NCBI GenBank assembly: GCA_903834145.1
Contig: CAILHY010000032.1
Span: 1 to 64,000 of the forward strand
Direction: 5' to 3'
DNA from: an uncultured Actinomycetes bacterium
GTDB lineage: Bacteria > Actinomycetota > Actinomycetes > Nanopelagicales > Nanopelagicaceae
Length of the DNA stretch: 64,000 nt
Shown: one piece after another, positions 18,513 to 27,583 of the stretch
How the letters are laid out: each line of letters starts with the position of its first letter
Numbering within the stretch: the first letter of the stretch is position 1
Position numbers and translations under genes: made by a program
Notes under the pieces: model-generated
The model's database searches: none
What the model was told of the DNA's origin: nothing
The model's input: the letters and a program-made list of their open reading frames with translations, nothing else

Positions 18513-19285
18513 GCCTTGATTATTCCACTCTCTTTCGTATAGATAATAAGCGGGCGTTAGTAATAGGTGCTGGGAGTGGAATCGGACGAGAATGCGCCCT
18601 TGCGCTAGCAGGTCAAGGCGCGTACGTATTTGCAGCAGATCGCGATCTTGCCACTGCGCAAGAAACGAAATCAATGATGGGCGAAGGCGAGGCAATTTCG
18701 CTGGATGTCACGGATTCCAAAGACGTCGCGCGCATTGCATCTTTGGCACCTCTTGATATTTTGGTGCATACACCTGCAATCAACGTACGCAAATCAATTC
18801 TTGGTTACACGATGGAAGAATTTGATCGAGTGATCGCTCTGAATCTTCGTGCAACCTTCGATGTGCTTCGCACCGCTGGCGGATTAATGGTTGCTCAAGG
18901 AGGCGGATCAATTGTTGTGTATTCATCGATTCGCGCAGCAGCAACCGAGCCTGGACAAAGTGTGTACGGGGCAACAAAAGCCGGACTCGAATCTTTCGTG
19001 CGTACCGCCGCCGCCGAATTTGGGCCACACAACGTGCGAGTCAACTCCATTCGTCCCGGAGTTGTCGAAACTCCTTTGACTGCCCCACTTCGAGCTAATG
19101 CCGAATGGAACACTGCCTACGCCCAAAAATCTGCCCTGGGTCGTTGGGCTCGCGCTGATGAATTAGCTGGGGCCGCAGTATTTCTCTCCTCCCCTGCAGC
19201 ATCATTTATTACAGGATCAACACTGACCGTCGATGGCGGATGGACGGCAATTGATGGCCGCTACACGCCACCGCTTCCACAATAA
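18509..19285 (+). CDS. Short-chain dehydrogenase/reductase (SDR)
   Basis: 258 residues, classical SDR. Nucleotide-binding GAGSGIG near residue 20. The active site has a Ser in VVYSSIRAA followed by YGATKAG (YxxxK). C-terminal ITGSTLTVDGGW is typical. The usual NAG motif is altered to TPAIN. It likely oxidises an alcohol or reduces a ketone in the pathway served by the adjacent aldehyde dehydrogenase and amidase. Four-base overlap with the gene before it and one base with the next. Confidence 0.88.
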   Translation: MSLDYSTLFRIDNKRALVIGAGSGIGRECALALAGQGAYVFAADRDLATAQETKSMMGEGEAISLDVTDSKDVARIASLAPLDILVHTPAINVRKSILGYTMEEFDRVIALNLRATFDVLRTAGGLMVAQGGGSIVVYSSIRAAATEPGQSVYGATKAGLESFVRTAAAEFGPHNVRVNSIRPGVVETPLTAPLRANAEWNTAYAQKSALGRWARADELAGAAVFLSSPAASFITGSTLTVDGGWTAIDGRYTPPLPQ

Positions 19286-20715
19286 TGCGCACGACTCTCG
19301 CTGATTCCAGCGCAAGAAATTTAGTCCAGGGATATCGCACGGGTGAATTTTCTCCACGTGAAGTAATTGATGCAGTATTAGCGCGCATCGATGCACGTGA
19401 ATCCGTCGTGAACGCACTTTGGGCGCACAACCGCGATGAGGTAATCGCACAGGCCGATGCAAGTACTCAACGCTGGCTCAAAAAAGAATCAATCGGCGCA
19501 CTCGATGGCGTTCCGATTACTATTAAGGAAAACATTGCCACTAAGGCAATCGCAGTTCCACTAGGTGCGGCTTCCACAGTTTTAACTCCAGCAGGTGAGG
19601 ATGCACCACCATCGGCGCGAGTTCGCCAAGCCGGTGCAATCATTCTTGCTAAAACCACAATGCCTGATTTAGGGATGCTCTCTAGCGGGCTTTCAAGTTT
19701 CCATAAGTTGACATCAAATCCATGGAATCCGACGTGGAATCCCGGAGGCTCGAGCGCCGGAGGCGGAGCAAGCGCCGCCGTTGGATATGGACCACTCCAT
19801 ATGGGAACAGATATCGGCGGTTCATTACGCTTGCCTGGCGCATGGAATGCAGTCGTCACACTTAAACCAAGCAATGGTCGAATCCCTATTAATCCTCCCT
19901 TCTTTGGTCGTGTGGCCGGACCCATGACTCGCACAACTGCCGATGCCGCTTTGCTCATGAGCGTTGTCAGCGCGCCGGATGCGCGCGACTATATGAGTTT
20001 GCCTCCAGCGGATATTGCATGGGATTCCTACAATGAGTTTTCACCCAAAGGCAAGCGCATTGCGCTACATCTTGATGCAGGTTGCGGCCTTGCCGTTGAA
20101 CCGCATACCGTGGCAGCAATCACGGCCGCGGCGAAAACATTTGAAGATGCTGGTGCCATTGTTGAACTCATCCCGCCATTCTTCTCAGAAGAGGCACTCC
20201 ACGAATTAGATACTTTTTGGAGAGTGCGCGGATGGGTGGATTACAACGACATGCCTGCAGAACGACGCAAACTCCTTCTGCCCTTTATTATCGAATGGCT
20301 CAGTGCTGGTGAAAACGTTTCTAGCGTGGAGCTAATGCGGTGTGTGAATCGTAAACTGGAGGTCCGTAAAACTACGCAACTAGCAACTGAAAAATATGAC
20401 TTCGTTCTTTCCCCCGTTTCCCCAGTGCTTACGTATCCCGTTCACTGGGCCATGCCTACTAACGATCCTGCAAATGCTATGGCGCACATCGGATTTACTG
20501 TCCCCTACAACATGTCCGAGCAACCTGCTTCATCAATCAACGCAGGTTTCGCGCCCGATGGTCGCGCAATTGGTTTACAAATATCTGGTCGCCGATTTGA
20601 TGATTTAGGAGTCTTGCAAGCAACGCATTGGTATGAAAAGGCGCGTCCTGCGGTAGCCAATCCTGATTGGGAGATACCCTCAAACGCAGATTCCTATGGA
20701 GGGGATTTACTATGA
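19285..20715 (+). CDS. Amidase (amidase signature family)
   Basis: 476 residues. Hydrolyses a C-N bond in a carboxamide. The Ser-cisSer-Lys triad is visible: Lys81 in VPITIKENIA, cis-Ser156 in NPGGSSAGGG, nucleophile Ser180 in TDIGGSLRLP. The 24-residue distance between the two serines matches the family, including 6-aminohexanoate cyclic-dimer hydrolase (NylA). There are no GatA-specific partners (gatB, gatC) nearby, so it is catabolic rather than tRNA-dependent. Start overlaps the stop of the SDR (TAATG). Confidence 0.9.
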   Translation: MRTTLADSSARNLVQGYRTGEFSPREVIDAVLARIDARESVVNALWAHNRDEVIAQADASTQRWLKKESIGALDGVPITIKENIATKAIAVPLGAASTVLTPAGEDAPPSARVRQAGAIILAKTTMPDLGMLSSGLSSFHKLTSNPWNPTWNPGGSSAGGGASAAVGYGPLHMGTDIGGSLRLPGAWNAVVTLKPSNGRIPINPPFFGRVAGPMTRTTADAALLMSVVSAPDARDYMSLPPADIAWDSYNEFSPKGKRIALHLDAGCGLAVEPHTVAAITAAAKTFEDAGAIVELIPPFFSEEALHELDTFWRVRGWVDYNDMPAERRKLLLPFIIEWLSAGENVSSVELMRCVNRKLEVRKTTQLATEKYDFVLSPVSPVLTYPVHWAMPTNDPANAMAHIGFTVPYNMSEQPASSINAGFAPDGRAIGLQISGRRFDDLGVLQATHWYEKARPAVANPDWEIPSNADSYGGDLL

Positions 20716-21767
20716 CTTTGCAACCTGGTCCAACAAATTCACTGACCGACCTCGAAGGTTTACGGGTGGGGCATCACACTGCAAATGGAGATGGTTATTT
20801 AACCGGCACGACAGTTATCGTTGGAGAAGCCGATGGTTTTGTTGCGGGCGTCGATGTGCGTGGCGGTGCACCTGGATCTCATGAAACAGATTTATTAGAT
20901 CCCATGAACGCGGTACAACGTATTCATGCTTTGGTATTGGGCGGTGGAAGCGCCTTTGGTTTAGCAGCAATTGCGGGCGTCCAAAATGCGATGCGCGCTC
21001 AAAACTTGGGGCTCACAGTTATGCCGGGCATTACCGTTCCTATTGTTCCAGGCGCGATAATTTTCGATCTGGGCAGAAGTGGCACAGTCACATCAACACC
21101 CGATGCAACATTTGGTGTTCATGCCTTTGAAGATGCAATGAGCGATGCAGGAAGCGCCAAGGTACGCACCGGAAGCATCGGTGGTGGAACAGGTGCCATG
21201 GCAGGTGGCATTAAGGGCGGGGTGGGATCAGCAAGTGTTGTACTTGAAAATGGCACGACGGTCGCTGCGCTTGTTGTTCTCAATAGCGTGGGCTCGGCAA
21301 TCAACACTAAGACCGGTGAAATTTATGGCGCAGCCTTTGGATTGCCGGGCGAATTTGATTCGCTGAAAAAGCCTTCACAATCAGATATCGATAACGCTCC
21401 ACCGCATATGGCGCTTTTAGATAACGGTCTCTTCCCTGATGTGATTTCCCTCAACACCACTATCGCATTCTTAGCCACGGATGCGACGCTAACTAAGGCC
21501 GAATGTAAGAAATTGGCGGGAATTGGCCAGGACGGATTAGCGCGTGCCATTCATCCTGTGCACACCATGTTCGATGGAGATACAGTCTTTGGTGGATCCA
21601 CGTCGAAACGACCGGCGCCCAGCCCTCTTGAATTCCACCACCTGCTCACAGTTGCGGCAGATTGCATGTCACGTGCGATTGCTCACGCATTGTTGGATTC
21701 GGCCGCTGTCAGCACGCCTGCAATCGCGCTTCCTAATTACTTAGAGATCTACCCTTCTGCCAAATAG
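20712..21767 (+). CDS. P1/S58 family aminopeptidase (DmpA/NylC-like Ntn hydrolase)
   Basis: 351 residues from the ATG at 20712, which overlaps the amidase stop and has GGAGGGG before it. The family makes itself active by cutting its own chain and exposing an N-terminal Ser or Thr. Members cleave N-terminal residues, beta-peptides or nylon oligomers. Visible motifs: RGGAPGSHETDLLDP near residue 50, GGGSAFGLAA, GGGTGAMAGGIKGGVGSAS, and VVLNSVGSAIN. By analogy with the Asn-Thr cleavage of NylC and ThnT, the likely scissile bond here is Asn191-Ser192 (inference). It is cytoplasmic, as no signal peptide is seen. Placed after a peptide importer, it fits hydrolysis of imported small amides. Confidence 0.88.
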   Translation: MTLQPGPTNSLTDLEGLRVGHHTANGDGYLTGTTVIVGEADGFVAGVDVRGGAPGSHETDLLDPMNAVQRIHALVLGGGSAFGLAAIAGVQNAMRAQNLGLTVMPGITVPIVPGAIIFDLGRSGTVTSTPDATFGVHAFEDAMSDAGSAKVRTGSIGGGTGAMAGGIKGGVGSASVVLENGTTVAALVVLNSVGSAINTKTGEIYGAAFGLPGEFDSLKKPSQSDIDNAPPHMALLDNGLFPDVISLNTTIAFLATDATLTKAECKKLAGIGQDGLARAIHPVHTMFDGDTVFGGSTSKRPAPSPLEFHHLLTVAADCMSRAIAHALLDSAAVSTPAIALPNYLEIYPSAK

Positions 21768-21787
21768 GAAATTTATAGAGGCGCAGG

Positions 21788-22678
21788 GTGTTTGATTGGG
21801 CCATGGATCACCTACCAGTAAAGAAATGGAGCGCCAAAGATTGTAGGCGCGCATTTATTGTTCCAACATCCCTCGACCATAAATATTCTCGCGGAGTCAT
21901 TGGCATGGTCACAGGTTCGGTGCAATATCCGGGTGCTGCTGTTTTAAGCACTCATGCCGCAATGGCAACCGGTGTCGGAATGGTGCGATTTATTTCCCTC
22001 AATGAAAGTTGGAATTGGCAACCACTTCGCTTTCTGGATCAGTTGGTGCTTGCGCGATCCCCCGAAGTTGTAACGCACCCCGGAAAAGTTTCAGCCTGGC
22101 TATTGGGTTCCGGAGTTCCCAGTAAGGGTATGGGCGGATTCACTACGCGACTTCGCCATCGTGACTTCAATAAGGCGCGCAGGCAATCTGTTCCGATGGT
22201 CTTGGATGCCGGTGCTCTTTATTTGGCGGGAACCTTCAACCAGCCCACTCTCATAACGCCTCATGTCGGCGAGCTCTCGGATTTATTGAATTCTCGTGGC
22301 ACCTCTGTAACTTCAAGTGCCATCGAAGGTGACCCACGCAAATGGGCTCAGATGGCGGCGCAGATTCTTAAAGTCAGCGTTTTGCTCAAAGGTTCGATCA
22401 CGTATTTAGCCGACGAAGCTCAGGTAATAGAACTGCCAGAAGCTACTGCCTGGTTGGCCACGGCAGGCACAGGCGATGTCCTGGCAGGTGTGATCGGAGC
22501 ACTTGTTGCCACGAATTCCGTAGCCATTACCAGCGGCGATATTTCGATTCTTGAAGTGGGTGCCACCGGAGCAATGATTCACGCAGAAGCTGCAGAGCTT
22601 TCATCCACTGGCGGTCCGCTCACGGCGATGCGAATTACAGATTCAATTCCCTTTGTTGTGAGAAAGATGCTCCCTTAA
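21788..22678 (+). CDS. nnrD: ADP-dependent NAD(P)H-hydrate dehydratase
   Basis: 296 residues, ribokinase-like fold. Repairs hydrated NADH/NADPH using ADP. Motifs: GVIGMVTGSVQYPGAAVLS near residue 35, PMVLDAGAL, ITPHVGELSDLL, and the nucleotide/catalytic TAGTGDVLAGVIGAL. It is the stand-alone dehydratase without the epimerase (NnrE) domain. GTG start at 21788 with GAGG seven bases upstream; ATG at 21803 is an alternative. It follows the peptidase by 20 bases, but its role is general housekeeping. Its stop overlaps that of the convergent kinase gene by four bases. Confidence 0.85.
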   Translation: MFDWAMDHLPVKKWSAKDCRRAFIVPTSLDHKYSRGVIGMVTGSVQYPGAAVLSTHAAMATGVGMVRFISLNESWNWQPLRFLDQLVLARSPEVVTHPGKVSAWLLGSGVPSKGMGGFTTRLRHRDFNKARRQSVPMVLDAGALYLAGTFNQPTLITPHVGELSDLLNSRGTSVTSSAIEGDPRKWAQMAAQILKVSVLLKGSITYLADEAQVIELPEATAWLATAGTGDVLAGVIGALVATNSVAITSGDISILEVGATGAMIHAEAAELSSTGGPLTAMRITDSIPFVVRKMLP

Positions 22679-24465
22679 TGAAGATTGAGAGTTAACGTTG
22701 TGAGCTCTTTCTCGACGTCTCGGGTGAGAGACCAGTTACCCTGAGTATGAATGGAAAATATCTCACTTCCTAAACGTGATTTTTCTACGCCATTAAACTC
22801 CCCATCATTCACAACGGTAACTAAAACCGAACCAGAACTTTGAGTGATTAATGTGATCCATATATGGGAAGCGAAAGCATGGCGCACCGCATTGGAGATT
22901 GCCTCTTCCAGGATTTCGCCTAGATCGGAAACCCAGATTAACGCAGGCAATGACGAGAATTGTGTGTGGTCGTAGGAAATATCGACGAGTGCGTTCCATA
23001 GATTGACTCGGTGTTGCAACTCTTGCTCGGCACTTCTTAGTACAGGAGCGGGTGCCTCCCCAAGTGAGGCCAGAAGTAAGTGTGCCTCCGCAAGTGCGCT
23101 CTTCATCTGGGCCGCATCCCCTGACCTCTCGGCTTGATCGATCACTAGAGACGATGCCAGCAAATCAGATTGCACACGGCCATGAAGCTGCATCGCCCAT
23201 CGCTTGCAGATCTGCGCTATTTCAGCATTAATCACATTTTGTCGTACGGCTTCTAGGGAAACCCGGTGTGAGAAAGCATCTATGGCTGCGCTTTTGGTGA
23301 GTAACGAACCTTTTGCAAGGTCTAAAATAAGTTGAATTCCAACAAATAATACAAAGTATAAGATATTGATAGGTGTGCCAGGGCGGTGAATATCATTGGC
23401 AGGAAGAAAGTTCACAAAGAACGAGCGATTAACTTTCATAATCATGTAGATAAGCAATGAAAGTAAAACCCATATTAAGAATATCTGCGTCCCTGGCACT
23501 CGTTTCGTACGAAAAAGATATTCGCACAAGATCGAAGTGAACAAGACAACACTCAGGATAAGCAATACCGCGACAACGCCCCCGTGAAAACCAAAATTTC
23601 TCAATATAATAGTTCCGAGAATGGATGTTGCTATCGTTGGGGTGAACCAGAGATTTAAGGGTTCTACGTCTATTCCTGTTTTTAGTGTACGCAGGGCAGA
23701 GTTTCTTAACTTCCCCTTGAGTGGGTCTTCGTACTTGATATCTCCCCCAGATTTCCATAGTCGATCTGCCATATTATGAATGTCACTCGTTGCTAGCGTT
23801 GCTAACACATCACTCGCTTTCATTTCTTGATTTCCCGCATGTACGTTCGCGTCCAAATTCTGTTCGGCTGCATGAGCTGAGACTCGAAGCTCAGCCTTAA
23901 GCCCTTCCTCCACCGAACTTGCAATAAGAGAAGTGATGTCTCTCTGAAGAAGTCGAGTCCGCTCCTTGGCAACGAGTTCTGTGCCAATCTCTTCTTCAAT
24001 CTTCTCAAAATTGTCAAGCGAGTACACAATTACCGCTTCCAGCGGTAACCAGAAGAGCACAATGAAAAATCCTGAAATTGCTCGGGTAGAAATGCTAATG
24101 GGAGATTCGAGATGGAAGATTATAAGTGTGGCTCCCGTGATGGCCCCTTGAATGCTCCCTCCTACCCCGCTCACAACGAATAGGCGAAGCCAAGAGCCCC
24201 ATTGAATATTCATACTGCGACGCACTCTCTTAATGATCGCCCAAAAGATCCACATCGCGCCAAATGCAAAAGTGTTTGCAGTCAATAAAATTGCTATATC
24301 TGCCGGTACTTTTACCATGGTTCTATCAACGGCAACGGTCATCGGTAGAGCCAGGAGTGAAAAGATGACGAATAACCGCAACGTAAGAACGGATGCACTT
24401 GTCGAATTACTCTTTAACGCCTTCCAATCAATGGGCGAGGCACCGCGAGTTTTATCTGGAGTCAT
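22675..24465 (-). CDS. Orphan membrane sensor histidine kinase, split-bundle type
   Basis: 596 residues. Four membrane helices at about 25-140, a cytoplasmic helical region of about 130 residues, three more helices at about 255-375, then a kinase-like part. The H-box is WAMQLHGRVQSDLLAS near residue 435, aligned to HisKA_3 LHDxVQ but with Gly in place of the acid. The N-box is EEAISNAVRHAF. The G1 region reads NDGEFNG, and the usual DxGxG is incomplete; LGSEIFS follows. The same architecture and motifs occur in the kinase at 41826-43562. No response regulator is adjacent. It may pair with the regulators at 41177 and 43775 or act without phosphate transfer. Confidence 0.8.
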   Translation of the reverse strand: MTPDKTRGASPIDWKALKSNSTSASVLTLRLFVIFSLLALPMTVAVDRTMVKVPADIAILLTANTFAFGAMWIFWAIIKRVRRSMNIQWGSWLRLFVVSGVGGSIQGAITGATLIIFHLESPISISTRAISGFFIVLFWLPLEAVIVYSLDNFEKIEEEIGTELVAKERTRLLQRDITSLIASSVEEGLKAELRVSAHAAEQNLDANVHAGNQEMKASDVLATLATSDIHNMADRLWKSGGDIKYEDPLKGKLRNSALRTLKTGIDVEPLNLWFTPTIATSILGTIILRNFGFHGGVVAVLLILSVVLFTSILCEYLFRTKRVPGTQIFLIWVLLSLLIYMIMKVNRSFFVNFLPANDIHRPGTPINILYFVLFVGIQLILDLAKGSLLTKSAAIDAFSHRVSLEAVRQNVINAEIAQICKRWAMQLHGRVQSDLLASSLVIDQAERSGDAAQMKSALAEAHLLLASLGEAPAPVLRSAEQELQHRVNLWNALVDISYDHTQFSSLPALIWVSDLGEILEEAISNAVRHAFASHIWITLITQSSGSVLVTVVNDGEFNGVEKSRLGSEIFSIHTQGNWSLTRDVEKELTTLTLNLH

Positions 24466-24486
24466 TAAAAATATATCTTGATTATT

Positions 24487-25251
24487 TTAAGAGGCGTAAC
24501 GAGCATGAAGCCCGCCATCTACCATCAGATCAGCCCCGGTGATAAAGGATGCTTCATCCGAGAGAACAAAAGTTACAACTTTTGCAATTTCACTAGGCAA
24601 TCCCACTCGACCCATCGGCTGAACCGCAACCGCATTGGCTCCGGCTTCGGGAAATTGTTCGAAGTATCCTTTGAGCAGTGGGGTAAGCGTGTAACCAGGC
24701 GATACTGAATTTACGCGGATACCATGCTTGGCCTCATCCAAGGCTAGGTTACGAGTCATCCCGACGATTCCATGCTTGGCGGCTGAGTAAGGGAAGAAAT
24801 TAGGTGACGTCATACGTCCGTGGATGGATGCAATATTTACAATCGATCCTTTATGGGCTTTTCGCATTTCTGGAAGACATAACTTTGCAACATACCAAGT
24901 GGATTTTAGGTCTAGAGCAAAGAATGATTCCCATTCTTCATCGGCATACTCCACAGGATCTGCATAGGAATTTCTGCCGGCATTAGAAACGGCAACAGTT
25001 ACTGGGCCAAAACTCGCAATGAGCTTGTCAAATGCTTCTTTAAAATCTGCAAACTTAGAGACATCGCCATGGTGAAACTGAACTTGATGGCCCTTCTCGG
25101 TCAAAGATTTCACAAGGGCTACCGAATGCGCATCGTCGATATCTACAAAAGACACCCGAGCACCTTCATTGACTGCGCTAATAACTATTGCCTCGCCAAT
25201 ACCTTGTGCGCCACCGGTAATAAGTAAGTGTTCGCCTTTGAGTCTCATCAT
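24487..25251 (-). CDS. Short-chain dehydrogenase/reductase (SDR), tandem copy 1
   Basis: 254 residues. TGGAQGIG cofactor motif, VSNAGRNSYADPVEYADEEW, active-site Ser in NIASIHGRM and YSAAKHG (YxxxK), and ITGADLMVDGGL at the end. It closely resembles the gene just upstream and arose by tandem duplication. As last gene of the uronate importer operon it probably oxidises or reduces a sugar acid, keto-acid or uronate. Overlaps the other SDR by four bases. The start ATGATG leaves a choice of two Met. Confidence 0.88.
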   Translation of the reverse strand: MMRLKGEHLLITGGAQGIGEAIVISAVNEGARVSFVDIDDAHSVALVKSLTEKGHQVQFHHGDVSKFADFKEAFDKLIASFGPVTVAVSNAGRNSYADPVEYADEEWESFFALDLKSTWYVAKLCLPEMRKAHKGSIVNIASIHGRMTSPNFFPYSAAKHGIVGMTRNLALDEAKHGIRVNSVSPGYTLTPLLKGYFEQFPEAGANAVAVQPMGRVGLPSEIAKVVTFVLSDEASFITGADLMVDGGLHARYAS

Positions 25252-26006
25252 GCCGACCTTGCACTAAGTCCACCGTCAACGGCCCAGTCGGAACCATTTA
25301 CGAAGGATGCATCATCGGATAAGAGAAAGGAAACTACTTTGGCAATTTCTTGCGGTTGACCCATTCTCCCCAACGGTTGAATCGCCAGCGATCTCTCCAT
25401 GCGCCCTGGTTGCGAATCGAGCCAACCTTGTGTGAGAGGAGTCAGAACATAGCCAGGAGCAACAACGTTGGTGCGAATATTGTGTTTACCTTCATCAACG
25501 CCGAGATTGCGAGTGAGACCAATAACTGCAGCTTTTGCGGCACCGTAAGGAAAGAAGTCCGGGAAAGTTAGGCGGCCGTGAATGGATCCGATAATCACGA
25601 TGGCACCTTTATGGGCAGCACGCATGGCAGGAAGTGCCAGCTTTGCAGTCAGCCAAATTGCTTTCATATCAATGGCGAAGAATGCATCCCACTCTTCATC
25701 TGTCATCGTAACTGGGTCAGCGTAGGAGTTGACCCCTGCGTTATTGACAACACCAGTTACCTCGCCAAACTGTGCGACAAGTGAGTCATACGCCCGTGTT
25801 AATTCCGCAAAATCTGCAACATCGGCTCGCGCAAAGGCAACAGGAAATCCCGAATCTTGCATCTCTTTTGCAAAACTCTCTCCAGCAGGGACATCGATAT
25901 CGACAAATGAAACTTTTGCGCCAGCTTCAGCGCAATCACGAACGATCGCCTTACCAATTCCTTTAGAGCCACCCGTGACGAAAATATGGTTATTGGCAAG
26001 TTTCAT
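25248..26006 (-). CDS. Short-chain dehydrogenase/reductase (SDR), tandem copy 2
   Basis: 252 residues. TGGSKGIG, VNNAGVNSYADPVTMTDEEW, Ser in IGSIHGRLTFPDFFPYGAAKAA and VNGSDWAVDGGL. Shares the SYADPV.....EW and HGR...FFPY.AAK signatures with the following SDR. Lies three bases after the KDPG aldolase gene. Uronate, 2-keto-3-deoxy acid or polyol dehydrogenase activity would suit the locus; the exact substrate is not readable. Confidence 0.88.
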   Translation of the reverse strand: MKLANNHIFVTGGSKGIGKAIVRDCAEAGAKVSFVDIDVPAGESFAKEMQDSGFPVAFARADVADFAELTRAYDSLVAQFGEVTGVVNNAGVNSYADPVTMTDEEWDAFFAIDMKAIWLTAKLALPAMRAAHKGAIVIIGSIHGRLTFPDFFPYGAAKAAVIGLTRNLGVDEGKHNIRTNVVAPGYVLTPLTQGWLDSQPGRMERSLAIQPLGRMGQPQEIAKVVSFLLSDDASFVNGSDWAVDGGLSARSA

Positions 26007-26009
26007 AAG

Positions 26010-26630
26010 TCAGGACTTTACCTCTCTTGCTCGCACAATGGCATGCATAAAAGCATGAACATTTGCTCCAATATTTTCAGCACCGCCCTTGATAAGTGGT
26101 CCCCCGAGCCCAACAAAGGATGCACCAGCATCAAACCATGTGGGTACGGACTCAACACTTACCCCACCCGTCGGACACCAGACATTTCCTGGGTAGGGAT
26201 CGCGAAGCGCTTTGAGATGAGCGGGTCCATACGAGGAGGCCGGGAAAAGTTTTAAAACATCGGCTCCAGCTTTGAGCGCCATACCAACTTCGGTGGCGGT
26301 TGCTACTCCTGGACATGACACTAATCCAGCAGCCTTGGTAGCGGCGATGACATCTATATCTGTATTTGGAGAAACAACAAATAGTGCCCCTGCGCTCTTT
26401 GCTCGTGAAACATCTGCTGTTGTCACGACGGTACCAACGCCTACACACACTTCACTGCGTGAGGCGAGTGATTCGATAATTGCCAGTGCGCCAGGATTCG
26501 TCATGGTGACTTCAATGCAAGTAAGACCAGCGCTGACAATTGCATCGGCGATACGTTGTCCAGTTGCTTGATCAGCCGCTCTCACGATTGCAAGGGCGCC
26601 ACTCGTTGTCATTCTTTCTAGAACATTCAT
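26010..26630 (-). CDS. eda: 2-keto-3-deoxy-6-phosphogluconate aldolase
   Basis: 206 residues. Splits KDPG into pyruvate and glyceraldehyde-3-phosphate, the last step of uronate and Entner-Doudoroff catabolism. Class I TIM barrel with Schiff-base Lys about 127 in ADVLKLFPAS, catalytic Glu in CIEVTM, and phosphate site PTGGV and GLGGPL. Start overlaps the stop of the KDG kinase gene by four bases, matching consecutive steps. Confidence 0.93.
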   Translation of the reverse strand: MNVLERMTTSGALAIVRAADQATGQRIADAIVSAGLTCIEVTMTNPGALAIIESLASRSEVCVGVGTVVTTADVSRAKSAGALFVVSPNTDIDVIAATKAAGLVSCPGVATATEVGMALKAGADVLKLFPASSYGPAHLKALRDPYPGNVWCPTGGVSVESVPTWFDAGASFVGLGGPLIKGGAENIGANVHAFMHAIVRAREVKS

Positions 26631-27583
26631 GAGCGTGCTCCCTTGGTAATTTCTGCAATTATTGCAGGATCAGTGCGGCCATGTATTCCTGTTGGTAAAC
26701 CCGCCCAATCTCCGAAATGGCTGGCAACACGAGCACCTGAGATCGATCCTTGCACAATCGCCTCGTAGGCGGTGAGCCCACTCAGTAAACCGGCAATAAC
26801 CCCACCTGTAAATGCATCTCCAGAACCAACAGGATCAACAGCCTGCACTTTTGGTGGCGTGATTTCTCCGAAAACTCCTTCAATGCAATAGCGAATTGGT
26901 TGATCGCCTTTTGTCATGACTGCAATGGCACAACCGCGCGAATAAGCAATCTCCATAGCTCGATGTGGATCCGCCTCACCAAATACCAGTTGGTACTCAT
27001 CTTCACCACCGATCAAAAGATTTACATCGTGAGCTAGTGGTTCCAAAACTTTCCTGGCCGAATCTGGGCTCCACAATTTACGGCGAATGTTGAGATCAAA
27101 ACTTGCCGGAATATGGTTTTCTCTTGCCTCATCTAAAGCGAATTCGACGGCGTGTGCAGCTGACTCTGATATGGCGCACGTAATTCCGGTGACATGCAAC
27201 CATCGAGCTTGTGCAAGAAGATGGGTGTCGATATCGCTCGGAGCAATTGTGGAAGCCGCAGAACCTTTTCGCAGATACGTTGGTTCAACCGCTCTCGTGG
27301 TCCCGGGATTTCGAATCAATGCTCCGGTAAATTCAGGTACTCGTTTTACAGCAGACACATCAACACCTTCAGCAATAAAATCACTGAGTACGGCGCTACC
27401 GAGTGCATCGCTGCCTAGATGTGTGTAGAAATGAACGTCCAACCCTAATCGGCTTAGAGCCACCGCCACATTGCCTTCAGCTCCTGCCGTGCTTCGAGAG
27501 TATTTCAGGGCGCTAATAACATCATCAGTATCCGTGGAGAGAAACAACGCCATCGCTTCGCCAAAGGTGTACAGATCAGTCAT
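26627..27583 (-). CDS. kdgK: 2-keto-3-deoxygluconate kinase (PfkB family)
   Basis: 318 residues. Phosphorylates KDG to KDPG. PfkB motifs: N-terminal GEAMALF and STAGAEGNVAVALSRLG, and C-terminal signature DPVGSGDAFTGGVIAGL with the catalytic Asp. Its position directly before eda makes KDG the obvious substrate among PfkB sugars. Start overlaps the stop of the SMP-30 gene (TAATG). Confidence 0.9.
   Translation of the reverse strand: MTDLYTFGEAMALFLSTDTDDVISALKYSRSTAGAEGNVAVALSRLGLDVHFYTHLGSDALGSAVLSDFIAEGVDVSAVKRVPEFTGALIRNPGTTRAVEPTYLRKGSAASTIAPSDIDTHLLAQARWLHVTGITCAISESAAHAVEFALDEARENHIPASFDLNIRRKLWSPDSARKVLEPLAHDVNLLIGGEDEYQLVFGEADPHRAMEIAYSRGCAIAVMTKGDQPIRYCIEGVFGEITPPKVQAVDPVGSGDAFTGGVIAGLLSGLTAYEAIVQGSISGARVASHFGDWAGLPTGIHGRTDPAIIAEITKGARS

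Noticed and set aside
19467-19958. Reverse 163-codon frame within the amidase gene
   Set aside because: Mirror of the amidase-signature region; Pro/Ala-rich translation typical of a shadow frame.
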